Source: Hyphomonadaceae bacterium
GTDB taxonomy: Bacteria; Pseudomonadota; Alphaproteobacteria; Caulobacterales; Maricaulaceae
Assembly: GCA_013001295.1 (NCBI GenBank)
Contig: JABDMW010000024.1
Coordinates: forward strand, 1-64,000
Direction of reading: 5' to 3'
DNA length: 64,000 bases
The first letter of the stretch is position 1. Each line of letters opens with the position of its first letter. Under the pieces are notes generated by a model. That model did not search any database. It saw only the letters and a list, made by a program, of their open reading frames with translations, and was not told the DNA's origin. Shown here in pieces: positions 8,792 to 18,465 of the stretch. The translations under genes and the position numbers were made by a program.

Positions 8792-9298
8792 CTAGGAAAC
8801 GGTGCTAAAATCAAGGATCACCGGATCGTGATCAACGGCCTTGGCGAATATGATGAGATCATCGGCCGCGATCGCGGTCGTTGCGGTGTTCTCCATGGGG
8901 TGAAAATTGACGATGTCATGGTCGAAAAGCGCTTTGTCGAGCACCAGTTTCACCTGGTTCTTCGTGTCATTCATAATGGCGAAGAATGTGACCGAACCCG
9001 GTGTCACGCCCAGATGTTCAAGAAGTGGCTCCGGTTTGCCAAATGACAGGCGTTTGCACTCAAAAAACCGGTGCAATTTATTCACGGGCACTTGTGTATC
9101 GCCGAGCGCGCAAATCAGGAAAAATTGACCGTTTTTATCTTTTAAAAACAGGTTTTTGGTGTGTCCGCCGGGTAAATTTGCTTTGATTTCGGCGCTTTCT
9201 TCGACCGTAAACACCGCTTTGTGCTCATGCGTGGTGTGCGAAATGCCAAGAGAATCCAGTTGTTCAAACAGGGCGGCGCGTTGGGGATGTGAGCTCAT
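8792..9298 (-). CDS. ProX/YbaK-family aminoacyl-tRNA editing protein
   Basis: The 168-residue protein belongs to the YbaK/ProX deacylase family, which hydrolyses mischarged tRNAs such as Ala-tRNA-Pro or Cys-tRNA-Pro. Typical blocks are SHTTHEHKAVFTVEESAE, GGHTKNLFLKDKNGQFFLI, the KLSFGKPE-like RLSFGKPEPL and VTPGSVTFFAIMND. I chose the ATG at 9298, which has AAAAGG seven bases upstream, over a GTG nine codons earlier. It probably leads the thioredoxin operon but is separated from trxA by 59 bases. Confidence 0.85.
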   Translation of the reverse strand: MSSHPQRAALFEQLDSLGISHTTHEHKAVFTVEESAEIKANLPGGHTKNLFLKDKNGQFFLICALGDTQVPVNKLHRFFECKRLSFGKPEPLLEHLGVTPGSVTFFAIMNDTKNQVKLVLDKALFDHDIVNFHPMENTATTAIAADDLIIFAKAVDHDPVILDFSTVS

Positions 9299-9476
9299 TT
9301 TCAAACCTTTTAATAAGAAGCTCACTCAATCAAAATACAGTCATTTCGTCCAGCTAATTTCGTGAATTTTTAGGCAAAAGAAAATCGCAGATAAAACAGC
9401 GAAAAGGGTTGCAGTTTGTTAAACTTTGGGCCATATACCCTCGTTCGCGGCTAACGCCGCACATATACGTCTTTGA

Positions 9477-9551
9477 GCGGGCGTAGCTCAGTGGTAGAGC
9501 ATCACCTTGCCAAGGTGAGGGTCGAGGGTTCGAATCTCTTCGCCCGCTCCA
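9477..9551 (+). tRNA. tRNA-Gly (anticodon GCC)
   Basis: A full cloverleaf can be folded. The acceptor stem GCGGGCG (9477-9483) pairs with CGCCCGC (9541-9547). The D-arm contains AGCTCAGTGGTAGAGC. The anticodon arm TCACC/GGTGA holds the loop TTGCCAA with anticodon GCC, and the T-arm contains GGTTCGAAT. The discriminator base T and an encoded CCA end the gene. A promoter-like TTGCAG at 9409 and TATACC at 9434 lie upstream but their spacing (19 bp) is long. Confidence 0.98.
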
Positions 9552-9572
9552 GAAGTTTCCCCGAAATTGTCG

Positions 9573-10124
9573 CTATTCATCCAGCCATTTCAAGCGGTGG
9601 AGCGGGTAGCCGAGATACCATTTCGACCGTTCCAGAATGATGCGGGTTTTGACGGTTTTGATCCCGAGCATCTCATTACCGCTGATCTCATCGACCAGCG
9701 CATTGAGCGCTTGCGTGTTTGAACAGCAGGTAAAAGAAATATAGTCGACACCTCCGGTGACGCGCAGGCAGTCCATGAATTCGGGAAAGTCCTCTATTGC
9801 CGCCTCAAACGCATTGCGTGATTTGGGACCATTGTTTTCAAGCGTAAATTCCACATAGGCCAATACATGTTCGACCATACGCTCAAGATCGAGGTCCGTG
9901 TGGAAGCTGACAAAATATCCCGCCTCTTTGAGCGCCTTTACCCGCTGGAAACAGGCACTATTAGAAAGCCCGACCCGTTGGGCCAGGTCCTGGTTGGAAA
10001 TATCGGCATTCTGATGAGTAATCGACAAAATGTTTTTGTTAATTTGGTCGAGTTTGATCCGCTTTTTATTATTATTCAATTGAACCTCACGAACTTGATT
10101 TAAAAATTTTATTTTTGATCCCAT
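9573..10124 (-). CDS. Lrp/AsnC-family transcription regulator
   Basis: The protein has the family layout: an N-terminal HTH (KLDQINKNILSITHQ ... NQDLAQRVGLSNSACFQRVK) and a C-terminal RAM/AsnC domain that senses amino acids and forms octamers (VEHVLAYVEFTL, RVTGGVDYISFTC, TRIILERSKW). The ATG at 10124 gives 183 residues. A TTG at 10079 with GAGG five bases upstream would give 168 residues, closer to the usual length, and would free the AT-rich stretch near 10095-10140 as operator DNA. It is divergent from the permease-hydantoinase genes and is a likely regulator of them. Confidence 0.88.
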   Translation of the reverse strand: MGSKIKFLNQVREVQLNNNKKRIKLDQINKNILSITHQNADISNQDLAQRVGLSNSACFQRVKALKEAGYFVSFHTDLDLERMVEHVLAYVEFTLENNGPKSRNAFEAAIEDFPEFMDCLRVTGGVDYISFTCCSNTQALNALVDEISGNEMLGIKTVKTRIILERSKWYLGYPLHRLKWLDE

Positions 10125-10213
10125 GCCACAACAAAATTTTGCGGCGTGCTGTCCATAGACTTCGATACCCAATTTAGTATGACTTGCGGTACAATAAATG
10201 AAAAGGGGAGACT

Positions 10214-11557
10214 ATGTCAGAAGAAAATAGCGAATTTGCCGCCGTCGCCATATCTGATGACCAGCTCGTGGCCTGGCCGCGTGTTGCGGCAGTGGCGGCC
10301 ATGGTGGCTTTTTCACTCCCGACATTTTTAACGGGGCTTGAGGTTTTCAGCGGCCTTTTACCGGCAAATGCCATGTCGGCTTTGGTGCTTGGATCGTTGA
10401 TCGTCGTCATTATTGGAAGCGTCATGGGATTCATCGGGGCTTCGGACAGGATGAGCTCTTATCTGCTTGTACGTGTCGCTTTTGGCGATAAAGGTGCGGG
10501 CCTTGTTAACATCGCCTTTGCCATCTCGTTGTTGGGTTGGTTCGGCGTCAATATAAATCTGTTTATGGATACCGTGGCCCGGTTAGGAACGGATTTGTGG
10601 GATGTCAGCCTGCCGCCGGTATTGTTAGCCGTGCTTGCCAGTTTTTGTATGACATTGACCACATTGGTTGGATTTAAAGCGATCAATATTTTGTCGACGC
10701 TCCTCGTTCCGGTTCTGGTAATTGTCACCGCTTTATTCGCGAAGTCGGCTTTTTCAAATAATTCATTTTCCGAATTTTTAGCGATGGGAGAGCCAATCCG
10801 CGTTACAGCAGAAAATGCCATGACGATTGGTGATGGCATTTCCTGGGTCGTCGGTGCCGTGATCATTGGCGCCATTATTCTACCAGATATAACGCGCTTT
10901 ATCCGAAAACCCTCAGGGGCGATCTATACGGCGATTATCGCCTATCTAATTGTTCAACTCTTGGTCATGGGCTCGGCTGGTTTGGCAGGGGTCAGTTCGG
11001 GCGCGTTTAATGAGCTATTTGACGCCGAGGGCGTTTCCAGAACGGACGTCATTCTCAAACTTATGTTAGACGTAAATTTGGGATTCGGCGCTTTTATTAT
11101 CGTCATCGCAGGTAGCTGGGTGCTCAATTCACTCAACCTCTACTCGACGGTGCTCAGCACCAAGGCGACCTTTCCCAAGCTCAATACCAAATGGCTGACG
11201 ATTGGTCTCGGTGCAGTAGGTGTCATCGCTGCTTTGATGAATATATTGGAAAAGTTTGAAGTATTTCTCTGGTATTTATCAATCTTGTTTATTCCGGTCG
11301 CCGGTGTTTTGATCATTGACCGATTATTGCTGCGTCCGAATGCCTATAATCTGGAAACCCTGCAAGACAACAATACACTCAATCTCCCGGCCTTTATCGC
11401 CTGGGCGGTTGGAGCCACCCTTGCCATATTTGCTGAACGGGGGACTGTCCCGACCGTGACCGGTATCGGGGCCATGGATGCCCTGATTCTGAGCGGTCTA
11501 CTCTATATCGTGCTGTCATTGATCTTGCGCCGGAAAACGAACGGGGTCAGCACATGA
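10214..11557 (+). CDS. NCS1-type cytosine/purine permease-like transporter
   Basis: The 447-residue integral membrane protein has about twelve hydrophobic segments and matches the CodB-like branch of the NCS1 nucleobase:cation symporters (FLTGLEVFSGLL in TM1, SLLGWFGVNINLFMDT, then TRFIRKP and SWVLNSLNLYSTVL). Substrates in this branch include cytosine, hydantoins and related heterocycles. AAAGGGGAG precedes the ATG. The stop overlaps the start of the hydantoinase gene (ATGA), so import and hydrolysis of the same ring compound is likely. Confidence 0.85.
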   Translation: MSEENSEFAAVAISDDQLVAWPRVAAVAAMVAFSLPTFLTGLEVFSGLLPANAMSALVLGSLIVVIIGSVMGFIGASDRMSSYLLVRVAFGDKGAGLVNIAFAISLLGWFGVNINLFMDTVARLGTDLWDVSLPPVLLAVLASFCMTLTTLVGFKAINILSTLLVPVLVIVTALFAKSAFSNNSFSEFLAMGEPIRVTAENAMTIGDGISWVVGAVIIGAIILPDITRFIRKPSGAIYTAIIAYLIVQLLVMGSAGLAGVSSGAFNELFDAEGVSRTDVILKLMLDVNLGFGAFIIVIAGSWVLNSLNLYSTVLSTKATFPKLNTKWLTIGLGAVGVIAALMNILEKFEVFLWYLSILFIPVAGVLIIDRLLLRPNAYNLETLQDNNTLNLPAFIAWAVGATLAIFAERGTVPTVTGIGAMDALILSGLLYIVLSLILRRKTNGVST

Positions 11558-13119
11558 GAATAGGGATTGATGTCGGCGGAACGCATACGGACGCGGTCAT
11601 TCTGAACGGCGATGAAATTGTTGCTTCAATCAAGGCTCTAACGTCAGCAGACGTTGTTGGCGGGATTACAGCCGCGCTCGACACGATCCTGGCTGACAGC
11701 GGCGTACAGCATAGTGAAATCGACACGGTCATGATCGGGACCACCCAATTCACCAATGCCATTGTCGAGCGACGGGAATTATCATCTGTCGCGGCGATCC
11801 GGATCGGCCTGCCGTCGGGGCGGGGCATGCCGCCCATGGTTGACTGGCCAGAGGATTTGGCGACGGCACTGGGCCGGCACACCTACCAATTGCATGGGGG
11901 ATATCTGTACGACGGCTTTAAACTGGCCAATCTGCGCGATGATGAAATCGAGGCCGCAATCACGGACATCGCCGCCAAGGGGATAAAGGATATTGCCATC
12001 GCTTCGGCGTTCTCGCCAATGAACAGCGCGCCGGAAAAAGACGTCGGGGCACGCATCAAGGCCGCAATTCCGGATGCGCGCATCACCCTGTCGTATAATT
12101 TTGGTCGCCTTGGGCTAATGGAACGCGAAAACGCGGCCATCCTCAACACCAGCCTGTTGTCATTTGCCGATCGGGTGGTGAGTTCGTTTTTAGAGGCGCT
12201 GGCCAAGCGGGGCCTGAAATGCCCTGTCTATATCAGCCAGAACGACGGCACCTTGATGAGCGCCGATTTTGTGCGGACTTATCCAGCCCTGACCTTCGCG
12301 TCCGGCCCGACCAACTCTCTGCGCGGTGCCTGCAAACTTACCGGTCTGCAAGACGCAATCGTGGTCGACATTGGCGGCACGACGTCGGATATCGGCGTAT
12401 TACAGGACGGCTTTCCGCGCGAAAGCAATGTGGTTGTAAACATTGGTGGCGTACGCACCAACTTCCGCATGCCCGATATATTGGCGATCGGTCTTGGTGG
12501 CGGTAGTCTCGTGTCTACTGACGGCAAAACCGTTGGACCTCAATCCGTCGGACACAAACTGGTCACGGAAGGATTAGTGTTTGGCGGCAAGACGCTGACA
12601 ACAACCGATATCCTGGTGGCTTCCGGTAAGGCGGAACTCGGCGATAAGACGGCCGTAGCGGATCTGGGGCAAGACCTGGTGAGGACGGCGCAGGCAACAA
12701 TACACCGGATGCTCGACCAAAATATCGAAATGATGAAACCGGGCGGCAAGGCCTTGCCCGTGATCCTGGTCGGCGGTGGTGCCGTACTGGTGACTGATGG
12801 GCTCAAGGCGGCTTCCAAACTTTACATTCCTGAAAATGCCGGTGTCGCGAATGCGATCGGTGCCGCGATCGCACAGATTGGCGGCGAGTCCGAGCGTTTG
12901 GTCTCGTACCGGGACATGACGCGCGATGCGGCTATTGCCAAGGTCACAGCGGAAGCGACGGAACGCGCTGTCAATGCCGGCGCTGACCGGCATACGATCC
13001 GCGCCGTTGATATTGAGGAAACGCCTATACCCTATATGGACGAGGCCAGCACCCGCGTGCGCGTCAAAGTCATCGGCGATATTGCGACCGGTTCGAAATT
13101 GCAAAAGGCGGCGTCATGA
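11554..13119 (+). CDS. Hydantoinase/oxoprolinase family protein (HyuA-like)
   Basis: The 521-residue protein belongs to the ATP-dependent hydantoinase A / 5-oxoprolinase / acetone carboxylase family. The N-terminal phosphate-binding motif MRIGIDVGGTHTDAVIL, the central ASGPTNSLRGA and VVDIGGTTSDIGVL, and the GLGGGSLV motif are all present, so it is probably an active ATP-dependent ring-opening enzyme. It is shorter than full HyuA because the C-terminal extension is reduced, as is typical of the versions paired with DUF917 proteins. It overlaps both neighbours by four bases. Confidence 0.85.
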   Translation: MRIGIDVGGTHTDAVILNGDEIVASIKALTSADVVGGITAALDTILADSGVQHSEIDTVMIGTTQFTNAIVERRELSSVAAIRIGLPSGRGMPPMVDWPEDLATALGRHTYQLHGGYLYDGFKLANLRDDEIEAAITDIAAKGIKDIAIASAFSPMNSAPEKDVGARIKAAIPDARITLSYNFGRLGLMERENAAILNTSLLSFADRVVSSFLEALAKRGLKCPVYISQNDGTLMSADFVRTYPALTFASGPTNSLRGACKLTGLQDAIVVDIGGTTSDIGVLQDGFPRESNVVVNIGGVRTNFRMPDILAIGLGGGSLVSTDGKTVGPQSVGHKLVTEGLVFGGKTLTTTDILVASGKAELGDKTAVADLGQDLVRTAQATIHRMLDQNIEMMKPGGKALPVILVGGGAVLVTDGLKAASKLYIPENAGVANAIGAAIAQIGGESERLVSYRDMTRDAAIAKVTAEATERAVNAGADRHTIRAVDIEETPIPYMDEASTRVRVKVIGDIATGSKLQKAAS

Positions 13120-14204
13120 AAATAAACACCCACCATCTTGACGACCTGGCGCTCGGGTCTGTGTTTCTAGCCACCGGCGGTGGCGGTGATCCGCATATTC
13201 AACAATTGATCACCCATCAGGCTTTGAAGCAATACGGACCTGTTGACGTGATTGACCCGCAATCGCTGCCCGATGACGCCTATGTGGTAACCGTTGGCTG
13301 TGTCGGGGCGCCAACGGTCAGTCTGGAGCTCTTGCCGTCCGTCGATGAAGCGGCCCAAACTCTGGAAGCTTTTGAAGACCATGTCGGGCGCACGGTAGAC
13401 GCGGTCGCCTCGTTCGAGATCGGCGGCGGCAATTCCATGATTCCGCTGGTGGCAGCCGTGGGTCGCGGTCTGCCCGTCATTGACGGGGACGGCATGGGAC
13501 GGGCCCTGCCGGAAGCGCAAATGATGAGCTACCCGATTGGCGGGGTCCGGCCGACACCCGCCGTCGCCTATGATTATGCCGGAAATTTTGCAACCTTCTC
13601 GACTGACACGACCGAAACGTATGAACGTCATATCAGAAGCTTTGCCATGGCCGCAGGTGGCATGGTCATGACCGCAGAGCACCCGATGACCGGGCGTCAG
13701 CTGAAAGACACGGTTATTCCGGGCACGCTCAGTTTTACGATCGAGCTCGGCCGCGTCATCCGCGAAAACCGGGGGCAGGCGGACACATTGCTGGAACCAC
13801 TCCAGGAGGTATTTGCGCCGTCCATCTACGGCGAAGTGCGTCAATTGTTTATCGGCAAAGTAATTGACAAAGCGACCCGTATCATTGGCGGTTATGATAT
13901 CGGGGAAGCCACGATTGAAGCATTTGATGGCGAAGGGCCTAATCTGGCGCTCAACATCAAGAACGAGTTTTTATTGGCAAAGCTGGGTGGAAGGGTAGTG
14001 GCCAGCGTGCCCGATCTCATCGTCATCGTCGACTACGAAACCTCAACACCGATCAATGCTGAACGACTGCGTTATGGCCACCGGGTTGCAGTTTTTGCCA
14101 TCGGATGTCCAAATTTTTACCGATCAGAAGCTGCGCTTAAGGTCGTGGCCCCGCGTTGTTTCGGGTTTGATATCGATTATGTGCCGCTGGAAAAGCTTAG
14201 CTAA
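13116..14204 (+). CDS. DUF917 (S-Me-THD-like) family protein
   Basis: The 362-residue protein begins MKINTHHLDDLALGSVFLAT and runs on into GGGGDPHIQQL, the characteristic start of DUF917 proteins, and contains EIGGGNSMIPLVAA and DGDGMGRALPEAQM. The family has been renamed after an S-methyl thiohydantoin desulfurase, and members are almost always encoded with hydantoinase-like enzymes. Here it is the third gene of a permease-HyuA-DUF917 operon. A role in breakdown of a sulphur- or nitrogen-containing hydantoin-like compound is inferred, not shown. The stop overlaps the stop of the convergent sulfotransferase. Confidence 0.85.
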   Translation: MKINTHHLDDLALGSVFLATGGGGDPHIQQLITHQALKQYGPVDVIDPQSLPDDAYVVTVGCVGAPTVSLELLPSVDEAAQTLEAFEDHVGRTVDAVASFEIGGGNSMIPLVAAVGRGLPVIDGDGMGRALPEAQMMSYPIGGVRPTPAVAYDYAGNFATFSTDTTETYERHIRSFAMAAGGMVMTAEHPMTGRQLKDTVIPGTLSFTIELGRVIRENRGQADTLLEPLQEVFAPSIYGEVRQLFIGKVIDKATRIIGGYDIGEATIEAFDGEGPNLALNIKNEFLLAKLGGRVVASVPDLIVIVDYETSTPINAERLRYGHRVAVFAIGCPNFYRSEAALKVVAPRCFGFDIDYVPLEKLS

Positions 14205-15769
14205 TTCTCGTCCGCGAGGTCACCCAGGGCATTGCGGAGAGCGTCCAGTTTATCGCCATATTTTTTCCAGCGTCCGATCGATCCAGCGTAGAGCGGCTGT
14301 CTGACTTGTACGGAACTCGCCGTTGAGACCGGGGCCTTGTTTTCGTGAAAGCGCATACAGGCTTCGTCCCACGGCAGATCACAAAACCCGAGCAGGCGGC
14401 GTGTCTGGTTTTCCTGATCAAATACGATGTCTTCATATCGGACTTCCATAAACCGATCAGCGGGCAATGTTTCTCGCCAATGAGCCATCAGATCGTCAAA
14501 ACCGCGATAGAACAGGGCGGTATCTTCGAGATCAAAAGTGTAATTGTAGAATGAATACTGGGTTGAAAAAAGCTGCCTGAAGTTTGACAGACAACTGTCC
14601 ATTGCCCCCCGCCTCAGACCGATAATGCGGGCATTGGGCAGCGCTTGATGAATGAGTCCTGCATAGAAAAAATTAAGTGGCATTTTGTCGACCATGTGCT
14701 GAGCTCCGCGGGCCAGGCCTTTGGTGGTTTCTACATAGGCTTTACCGATCTCCGACAGATCAAGCGATGGTGCTTTTTCAAATGTCTCGGCATCCATGAC
14801 CAGATTAGATGTGGTTCCCGCTTTTTCTTTGATCAGTTCAGCAAACCGGTTGAGCTCGCCGGCAGAAATCACGTCGGCATGCGATGAGAGAATTCGGTCC
14901 ACCAAAGTTGTTCCGGTGCGCGGTAATCCCACAACGAAAATCGGTGCACCCTTCGAGGCGCTGGATTTCGGATCTCGCTCAAGCGGCGCTGTCGTTTTGG
15001 CAGCCGTAAAAAGGGCGGCGCCGGCGTCTCGGTCATAGCGCAATTGCTGCCGTTTGGCCTTTTTTGCATTCAACAACCAATCAAGACTTTCAGGGTGACG
15101 TCTGAGATCTTCCAGGGTTTTGGCGATCGCATGCCCGAGCTGTAATTGGGCGTCAGCATCATTTCCGGCCGCTTTGAAATTGGTAATCAGTGCGTCGAGT
15201 TGGTTGTCATCTTCGGTTTGTTTGCTGAGCGAAATCAGGGAAGAGCGGGCCCGATAGAAACCGGGATCAAGATCCAACGTGTTCCGGTATGCTGTTTTCG
15301 CTTTTTTAAAGTCGCCGATAAACTGCGCCGAAGCCCCGAGATTATAATGATAATTGGCCTGGTTTGGATCAAAGGCCACGGCCTTTTCAAACAAGGGAAT
15401 CGCTTGTTCATGATACCCGCAACGACTGTACACCACGCCGAGCGTGTCGGCGATGAAGGCATCATTGATCTCAAGGACACTGGCTTTATCGGCCACGTCC
15501 TTCGCCTCATTTTGCCGCCGCAGGGTCGACAGGATTTTGGCGCGGTGCGCGTGGTATAAACCATTATCGGCGTCCAGAGCAGACGCTTTTTCGATTAATT
15601 CAAGCGCCTTCGCCGTATTGGCATGCTCGGCCGCGATCATGCCCAGTAGAAAATAGGGAATTGGGTTGTTGACGTCGCCGCGGATCAATTCAATCGCGGC
15701 GGAATGCACAGTCTTAAACTCCCGTTTGTTTAAGAGACGAAGGCCATTTTCCAGTGTCAAATCAATCAT
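14201..15769 (-). CDS. TPR-containing sulfotransferase
   Basis: With the ATG at 15769 the protein has 522 residues. The N-terminal half (to about residue 265) is TPR repeats; the C-terminal half is a sulfotransferase domain with the 5'-phosphosulfate loop VVGLPRTGTTLVDRILSSH and the later RRGAMDSCLSNFRQLF block that binds the 3'-phosphate of PAPS. An upstream TTG would add 15 residues but lacks a ribosome site. This architecture is frequent in marine alphaproteobacteria; acceptors are unknown and may be polysaccharide, lipid or peptide. It is convergent with, and four bases overlapping, the DUF917 gene. Confidence 0.88.
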   Translation of the reverse strand: MIDLTLENGLRLLNKREFKTVHSAAIELIRGDVNNPIPYFLLGMIAAEHANTAKALELIEKASALDADNGLYHAHRAKILSTLRRQNEAKDVADKASVLEINDAFIADTLGVVYSRCGYHEQAIPLFEKAVAFDPNQANYHYNLGASAQFIGDFKKAKTAYRNTLDLDPGFYRARSSLISLSKQTEDDNQLDALITNFKAAGNDADAQLQLGHAIAKTLEDLRRHPESLDWLLNAKKAKRQQLRYDRDAGAALFTAAKTTAPLERDPKSSASKGAPIFVVGLPRTGTTLVDRILSSHADVISAGELNRFAELIKEKAGTTSNLVMDAETFEKAPSLDLSEIGKAYVETTKGLARGAQHMVDKMPLNFFYAGLIHQALPNARIIGLRRGAMDSCLSNFRQLFSTQYSFYNYTFDLEDTALFYRGFDDLMAHWRETLPADRFMEVRYEDIVFDQENQTRRLLGFCDLPWDEACMRFHENKAPVSTASSVQVRQPLYAGSIGRWKKYGDKLDALRNALGDLADEN

Positions 15770-15832
15770 CTTATTTTTTATCACGCTGGAGCCTAAAAAT
15801 TCAATTTTGTACAAGGACGGGAAGGAAACAAC

Positions 15833-15862
15833 TTATTGAGCTTTATGGTAAACTTTCAATAA
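15833..15862. promoter_or_regulatory. Inverted repeat upstream of the TonB receptor gene
   Basis: TTATTGA (15833-15839) and TCAATAA (15856-15862) form a 7-bp inverted repeat with a 16-base spacer, about 90 bases before the receptor ATG. It might be an operator for carbohydrate control of the locus. The sequence is AT-rich, so chance occurrence is not excluded. Confidence 0.25.
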
Positions 15863-15953
15863 CCTATTTTGTCGATACTATAGTAATATTAGACTAGATC
15901 GAGTTTAGCTGCGAGGCAACGGCTCAAGAAGAGCGACCAAAAAGGGAAATATC

Positions 15954-18440
15954 ATGTCCATCCACCGCGCCCACAAGAATTATCTTAAATCCACCACCAG
16001 TATGATCGCCCTCCCGATCTGTCTTGCGGCTTTATCTGCCCCGGCACTCGCTCAAGTTAATGATGAAATCATCGTGACCGCTACACGCCGTGCTGAATCA
16101 ATTCAGGACATCCCGCTCAATATCAGCGCTGTCGGTGCTGAACAGCTGGAAGAGCAGGGACTCGGAGATATTTCCGAGCTTATGTCTTATGTCCCTGGCA
16201 TAAATGTTGCCGATCAAGGCGGTCGTGACGGAAACCGCATTGTAGTGCGGGGCCTCAATGCTGACCCGATTTCCAATGCCTTTGGACAGGAAGACGGTGG
16301 CGGTACGGTCGCGACCTATGTGGGTGAGATTCCTTTATTTGTTGATCTGCGTTTAAACGATCTACAGCGGGTCGAGGTGTTACTCGGCCCACAAGGTACC
16401 CTTTATGGTGCCGGGACGATGGGGGGTGCCGTGCGGTATATTCCCAACAAGCCTAATTTTAATGGCCAAATGTTTGAACTCAGAGCCGATGCTTATTCAT
16501 ATAGCGACGGAAGCGGAATCAGCACTGATCTTGGGTTTACCGGAAATATTCCTGTCTCGGATACCTTGGCTTTGCGCGTCTCTCTGGATAATTTGAATGA
16601 CCAGGGATTTATTGATTACCCCTATGTTGTTCAAAATATCGGCATTTCAGAACCCGATCCGGATTTCAGTGACCCGGCAGCCCGGTCGGCAAACTTACGA
16701 CCGATCGAAGACGCCAATACCGAACAGATTCTTTCTGGTAAATTTGCGGCGCGCTGGCAACCCGTCGACGCTGTTGATGCGACACTGAGCTATTATTTCC
16801 AAGAAGGTAAGTATGGCGGTCGGAATACATCGTCTTTCAGGAATACAACAATACCGGCTGATGAGTATGAATTCGGTGCCCGTGTTCCTGAACCCAATGA
16901 GCGCAATACGGACTTAATCGCGCTGGAAGTCATCGCTGATCTTGGGTTTGCCGAGCTGACATCCGCGACCGGATACGCGACCGTGGATGAAAACGGACAA
17001 CGTGACCAAACCGACTTATTGATTTCATTGGAATACTATTACGAGACATTCCCCACATTCACCGCTTTCACGTTCGAAGACGAGGAAACCGAAATCTTCA
17101 ATCAGGAGCTCCGGCTGGTCTCAAAAGGTGATGGCCCGTTGAGCTGGATTTTGGGTGGTTTTTACAATCGCAATCAATATGATGCTTTGTCGTCCGAGTT
17201 TACACCGGGGATCGGTGCTTTCAACGATATATTCGGGTTCCGTCAGGACTTAAATGATCTTGAATATTTTGAAGCGGACCGGACCGATCTAAAAGAGAAA
17301 GCCGTTTTCGGTGAAATCGGATATGACATATCGGAAGCCTGGGACGTAACCGTTGGTGCCCGGTTCTATGAATATGATCTGGAATCCGCCAATGATACGC
17401 AATTCCCGTATTTCACAACCGCGGCTGATTTTAATCCTTATCCGTTAAGCGAGCTTCCAAACCAGTTGCCGCTGTCACCTGATCAGTCCTTTAGCGGTGA
17501 GTTGTTCAAAGTGAACACGTCTTATAAATTTGGCGGTGGCAATACGGTCTATGCAACGTTCAGCCAGGGCTACCGGGTTGGTGCGACGAATGGCGGTCAG
17601 CCTTGTCCAGATATTTTTGTACCGGGGCCGCAGGGCCTCTGCCTGTTATCTCCAGGTCAGCAATTTGGTCCCAATCCGGGTGACATCGCGCAGATTAACG
17701 AGCGCGATTACTTCCCCGATACTGTGGACAATTATGAACTGGGCGCGAAAACAACGTGGCTTGATGGCTCGCTGACCTTGAACGGTGCGGTCTTCTTCAT
17801 GGACTGGAGCGATCCGCAAGTGTCGTCTGTATCGGTAAATGCGGGTACGAATATTACTGTAAACGCCGGTGCTGCTGAAACCAAAGGTTTTGAACTCGCC
17901 GCCAATTGGCAAGTGACAGACCAGTTTAACATGCGTGGTAATTTCAGTTATACGGATGCGAAATTGACAGAAGGTGTGGCCTCGTTGATCACGACGATTT
18001 CACCGCCCGGATTTGGCACCGTGTTTGAGGATGGCCAGGAAGGCGACCGGCTTCCGGGATCACCCAAAACTCAATTTTCTTTCTACGGCAGTTATGATCA
18101 CCCGCTTTCCAACGGAAATAATATCCTTGTAAACGCGGGTTATGCTTGGCAGGGGGACGTGCTTTCGCGGACTGGCGGCCGCGGTGGCAGCTTTACGCTT
18201 GATAGCTTTGGGCGCGCCAATGCGTCGATCGGATACAATACGGATCGTTGGGCTTTAACCGCTTATGTCGACAATATCTTCAATGATTTCTCAGAGTCGA
18301 GCGTGACAAGTACATCTCTGTTAAATCAGACAATCCCTGCCTTCGGCGGCGACGCGAACCCAGCTAATGTCCGGAGTTTCAGAACCAATGTATTGCCGCC
18401 GCGTTCCATTGGCGCACGCTTGAGGGTGAGGTTTGAGTAA
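15954..18440 (+). CDS. TonB-dependent outer-membrane receptor
   Basis: The 828-residue protein has a signal peptide cleaved after ALAQ near residue 34, a TonB box-like NDEIIVTATRR, a plug domain (about 45-165: DIPLNISAVG, VPGINVADQGG, RVEVLLGPQGTLYGAGTMGG) and a 22-stranded barrel ending in the terminal aromatic/basic strand SIGARLRVRFE. The receptor would take up a substrate too large for porins. Its neighbours, an SSS symporter, GH42 and GH36, make a galactose-containing oligosaccharide the most likely substrate, although the barrel gives no direct evidence. AAAGGGAAATATC precedes the ATG. Confidence 0.93.
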   Translation: MSIHRAHKNYLKSTTSMIALPICLAALSAPALAQVNDEIIVTATRRAESIQDIPLNISAVGAEQLEEQGLGDISELMSYVPGINVADQGGRDGNRIVVRGLNADPISNAFGQEDGGGTVATYVGEIPLFVDLRLNDLQRVEVLLGPQGTLYGAGTMGGAVRYIPNKPNFNGQMFELRADAYSYSDGSGISTDLGFTGNIPVSDTLALRVSLDNLNDQGFIDYPYVVQNIGISEPDPDFSDPAARSANLRPIEDANTEQILSGKFAARWQPVDAVDATLSYYFQEGKYGGRNTSSFRNTTIPADEYEFGARVPEPNERNTDLIALEVIADLGFAELTSATGYATVDENGQRDQTDLLISLEYYYETFPTFTAFTFEDEETEIFNQELRLVSKGDGPLSWILGGFYNRNQYDALSSEFTPGIGAFNDIFGFRQDLNDLEYFEADRTDLKEKAVFGEIGYDISEAWDVTVGARFYEYDLESANDTQFPYFTTAADFNPYPLSELPNQLPLSPDQSFSGELFKVNTSYKFGGGNTVYATFSQGYRVGATNGGQPCPDIFVPGPQGLCLLSPGQQFGPNPGDIAQINERDYFPDTVDNYELGAKTTWLDGSLTLNGAVFFMDWSDPQVSSVSVNAGTNITVNAGAAETKGFELAANWQVTDQFNMRGNFSYTDAKLTEGVASLITTISPPGFGTVFEDGQEGDRLPGSPKTQFSFYGSYDHPLSNGNNILVNAGYAWQGDVLSRTGGRGGSFTLDSFGRANASIGYNTDRWALTAYVDNIFNDFSESSVTSTSLLNQTIPAFGGDANPANVRSFRTNVLPPRSIGARLRVRFE

Positions 18441-18465
18441 CGACCCTTAGAATTTTGGATTAAGG

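Noticed and set aside
13167-13844. A 225-codon reverse-strand ORF inside the DUF917 gene
   Set aside because: It is antisense to a recognised gene and has no family signature.
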